This document shows, one piece after another, positions 34,494 through 35,301 of a DNA stretch of 35,301 nt; the stretch's first letter is position 1, and each line of letters starts with the position of its first letter. This DNA comes from Mycobacterium sp. Marseille-P9652 (GTDB lineage: Bacteria; Actinomycetota; Actinomycetes; Mycobacteriales; Mycobacteriaceae), in the NCBI RefSeq assembly GCF_902652685.1, contig NZ_CACRUY010000051.1:1-35301 (forward strand), written 5' to 3'. The position numbers were made by a program, and so were the translations under genes. Below the pieces are notes generated by a model that was given only the letters and a program-made list of their open reading frames with translations, was not told where the DNA came from and made no database searches.

Positions 34494-35301
34494 TCAGCCC
34501 CTGCGCTGGCGGGCTATGTCGGCGAGCACCACCCCGGCGGCGACCGAGGCGTTCAGCGATTCCGTCCGCCCCGCCATCGGGATGGACACCACCTCGTCGC
34601 AGGTTTCCCGCACCAGCCGGGACAGCCCCTTGCCCTCGGAACCGACGACCACCACCATCGGGTCGGTGCCGTCGAGATCGTCGAGGTCGGTGTCGCCACC
34701 GGCGTCCAGGCCGACCACCCGCAACCCGCGGCTGGCCCAATCCTTCAGCGTCCTGGTGAGATTGGTGGCCCGCGCCACCGGGATGCGGGCCGCGGCGCCG
34801 GCGCTGGTGCGCCACGCCACGGCGGTCACCGACGCCGACCGGCGCTGCGGGATCACCACGCCGTGCCCGCCGAACGCCGCCACCGAACGCACTATCGCGC
34901 CGAGGTTGCGCGGGTCGGAGATGTTGTCCAGCGCGACCAGCAGGGGCGGCGGCGCAGCGAGCGCGGTCGCCAGCATGTCGTCGGGGTGGGCGTACTGATA
35001 CGGCGGCACCTGCAAGGCGATGCCCTGGTGCAGGTGGTTGGCGGTCATCCGATCCAGGTCGGCCCGCGGCACCTCGAGGATCGCGATGCCCGAATCGGCA
35101 GCGCGGGCAACGGATTCCGTCACCCGCTCGTCGGCCTCGGTGCCCAGCGCCACGTACAGCGCCGTCGCGGGGACGCCGGCGCGCAGGCATTCCAGCACGG
35201 GGTTGCGGCCCAGCACCGTCTCCGCCTCGTCGGTCCGCGTCCGCGGCGGCCGATTCGATTGCGGCTGAGCACGTTTGGCGGCCGGGTGGTTGGGGCGAAG
35301 G
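34494..35301 (-). CDS. rlmB: SPOUT-class 2'-O-ribose RNA methyltransferase (TrmH/RlmB-like), 5' end outside window
   Basis: The frame is open to the window edge, so the N-terminus is missing. The visible part starts in a basic linker ([11 protein letters not shown]), then a substrate-binding domain beginning [17 protein letters not shown], then the SPOUT methyltransferase domain with its three knotted motifs: [29 protein letters not shown] and [15 protein letters not shown]. It methylates a ribose 2'-OH in rRNA or tRNA using S-adenosylmethionine. The equivalent M. tuberculosis gene is Rv3579c, which continues into the cysS-ispF region as I recall. A GTG at 35216 is in frame, but the conserved upstream residues argue against it as the start. 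Confidence 0.93.
   Translation of the reverse strand, partial: LRPNHPAAKRAQPQSNRPPRTRTDEAETVLGRNPVLECLRAGVPATALYVALGTEADERVTESVARAADSGIAILEVPRADLDRMTANHLHQGIALQVPPYQYAHPDDMLATALAAPPPLLVALDNISDPRNLGAIVRSVAAFGGHGVVIPQRRSASVTAVAWRTSAGAAARIPVARATNLTRTLKDWASRGLRVVGLDAGGDTDLDDLDGTDPMVVVVGSEGKGLSRLVRETCDEVVSIPMAGRTESLNASVAAGVVLADIARQRRG

Overview
The window is about 35 kb of GC-rich actinobacterial DNA. It very probably comes from a slow-growing Mycobacterium, perhaps of the M. avium group. The evidence is the gene order hsaB-hsaC-hsaD-hsaA / kshB / Rv3572-like / fadE34 / kstR / LacI regulator / metallo-hydrolase / arsB2 / rlmB, which matches my memory of M. tuberculosis Rv3567c to Rv3579c. Locus tags and family comparisons are from memory; no search was run. 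Every gene call rests on reading frame, motifs, ribosome binding sites and context. I saw no tRNA, rRNA, CRISPR array or insertion sequence, and no gene-free stretch longer than about 215 bases.

Layout. (1) 1-2532: the 3' part of a membrane protein with a polyproline linker, one membrane helix and twelve kelch repeats (two six-bladed propellers), then a small membrane-anchored coiled-coil protein. A strong inverted-repeat terminator follows. (2) 2661-7992: the steroid-ring degradation block. hsaA-hsaD-hsaC-hsaB form a tightly coupled operon on the minus strand. It diverges from kshB and a secreted Rv3572-like protein, with two KstR operators in between. (3) 8142-18676: an accessory block, all on the minus strand, of antiporter, flavin halogenase-like enzyme, single-module type I polyketide synthase, ABC ATPase and ABC-2 permease. 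It sits between the Rv3572-like gene and fadE34, which are neighbours in M. tuberculosis. (4) 18841-25979: fadE34 and kstR diverging over a perfect KstR operator, then a LacI-type regulator diverging from a pxpA / metallo-hydrolase / arsB2 operon. (5) 26038-33430: a large LuxR-type ATPase regulator (apparently leaderless) diverging from an FAD oxidoreductase and a cyclase-ATPase-TPR signalling protein. (6) 33427-35301: a secreted glycerophosphodiesterase whose 5' end abuts a perfect 20-bp palindromic element, then rlmB running off the window edge.

How the parts work together. KshB supplies electrons to the 3-ketosteroid 9alpha-hydroxylase, whose oxygenase KshA is not here. HsaA/HsaB hydroxylate the opened A ring, HsaC cleaves it, HsaD hydrolyses the product, and FadE34 acts on the side chain. 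KstR represses the set through its operators.

The candidate undescribed system is the 10.5-kb accessory block. The polyketide synthase (KS-AT-DH-pseudoKR/KR-ACP, no thioesterase) has the domain order of iterative aromatic synthases such as 6-methylsalicylate synthase. The halogenase-like enzyme immediately upstream keeps the presumed catalytic lysine and the Fx.Px.Sx.G motif. The exporter genes overlap the synthase gene and each other. An AT-rich, almost palindromic element sits at the promoter of the operon. I infer a small, self-contained pathway for making and exporting a possibly halogenated polyketide. The product is unknown.
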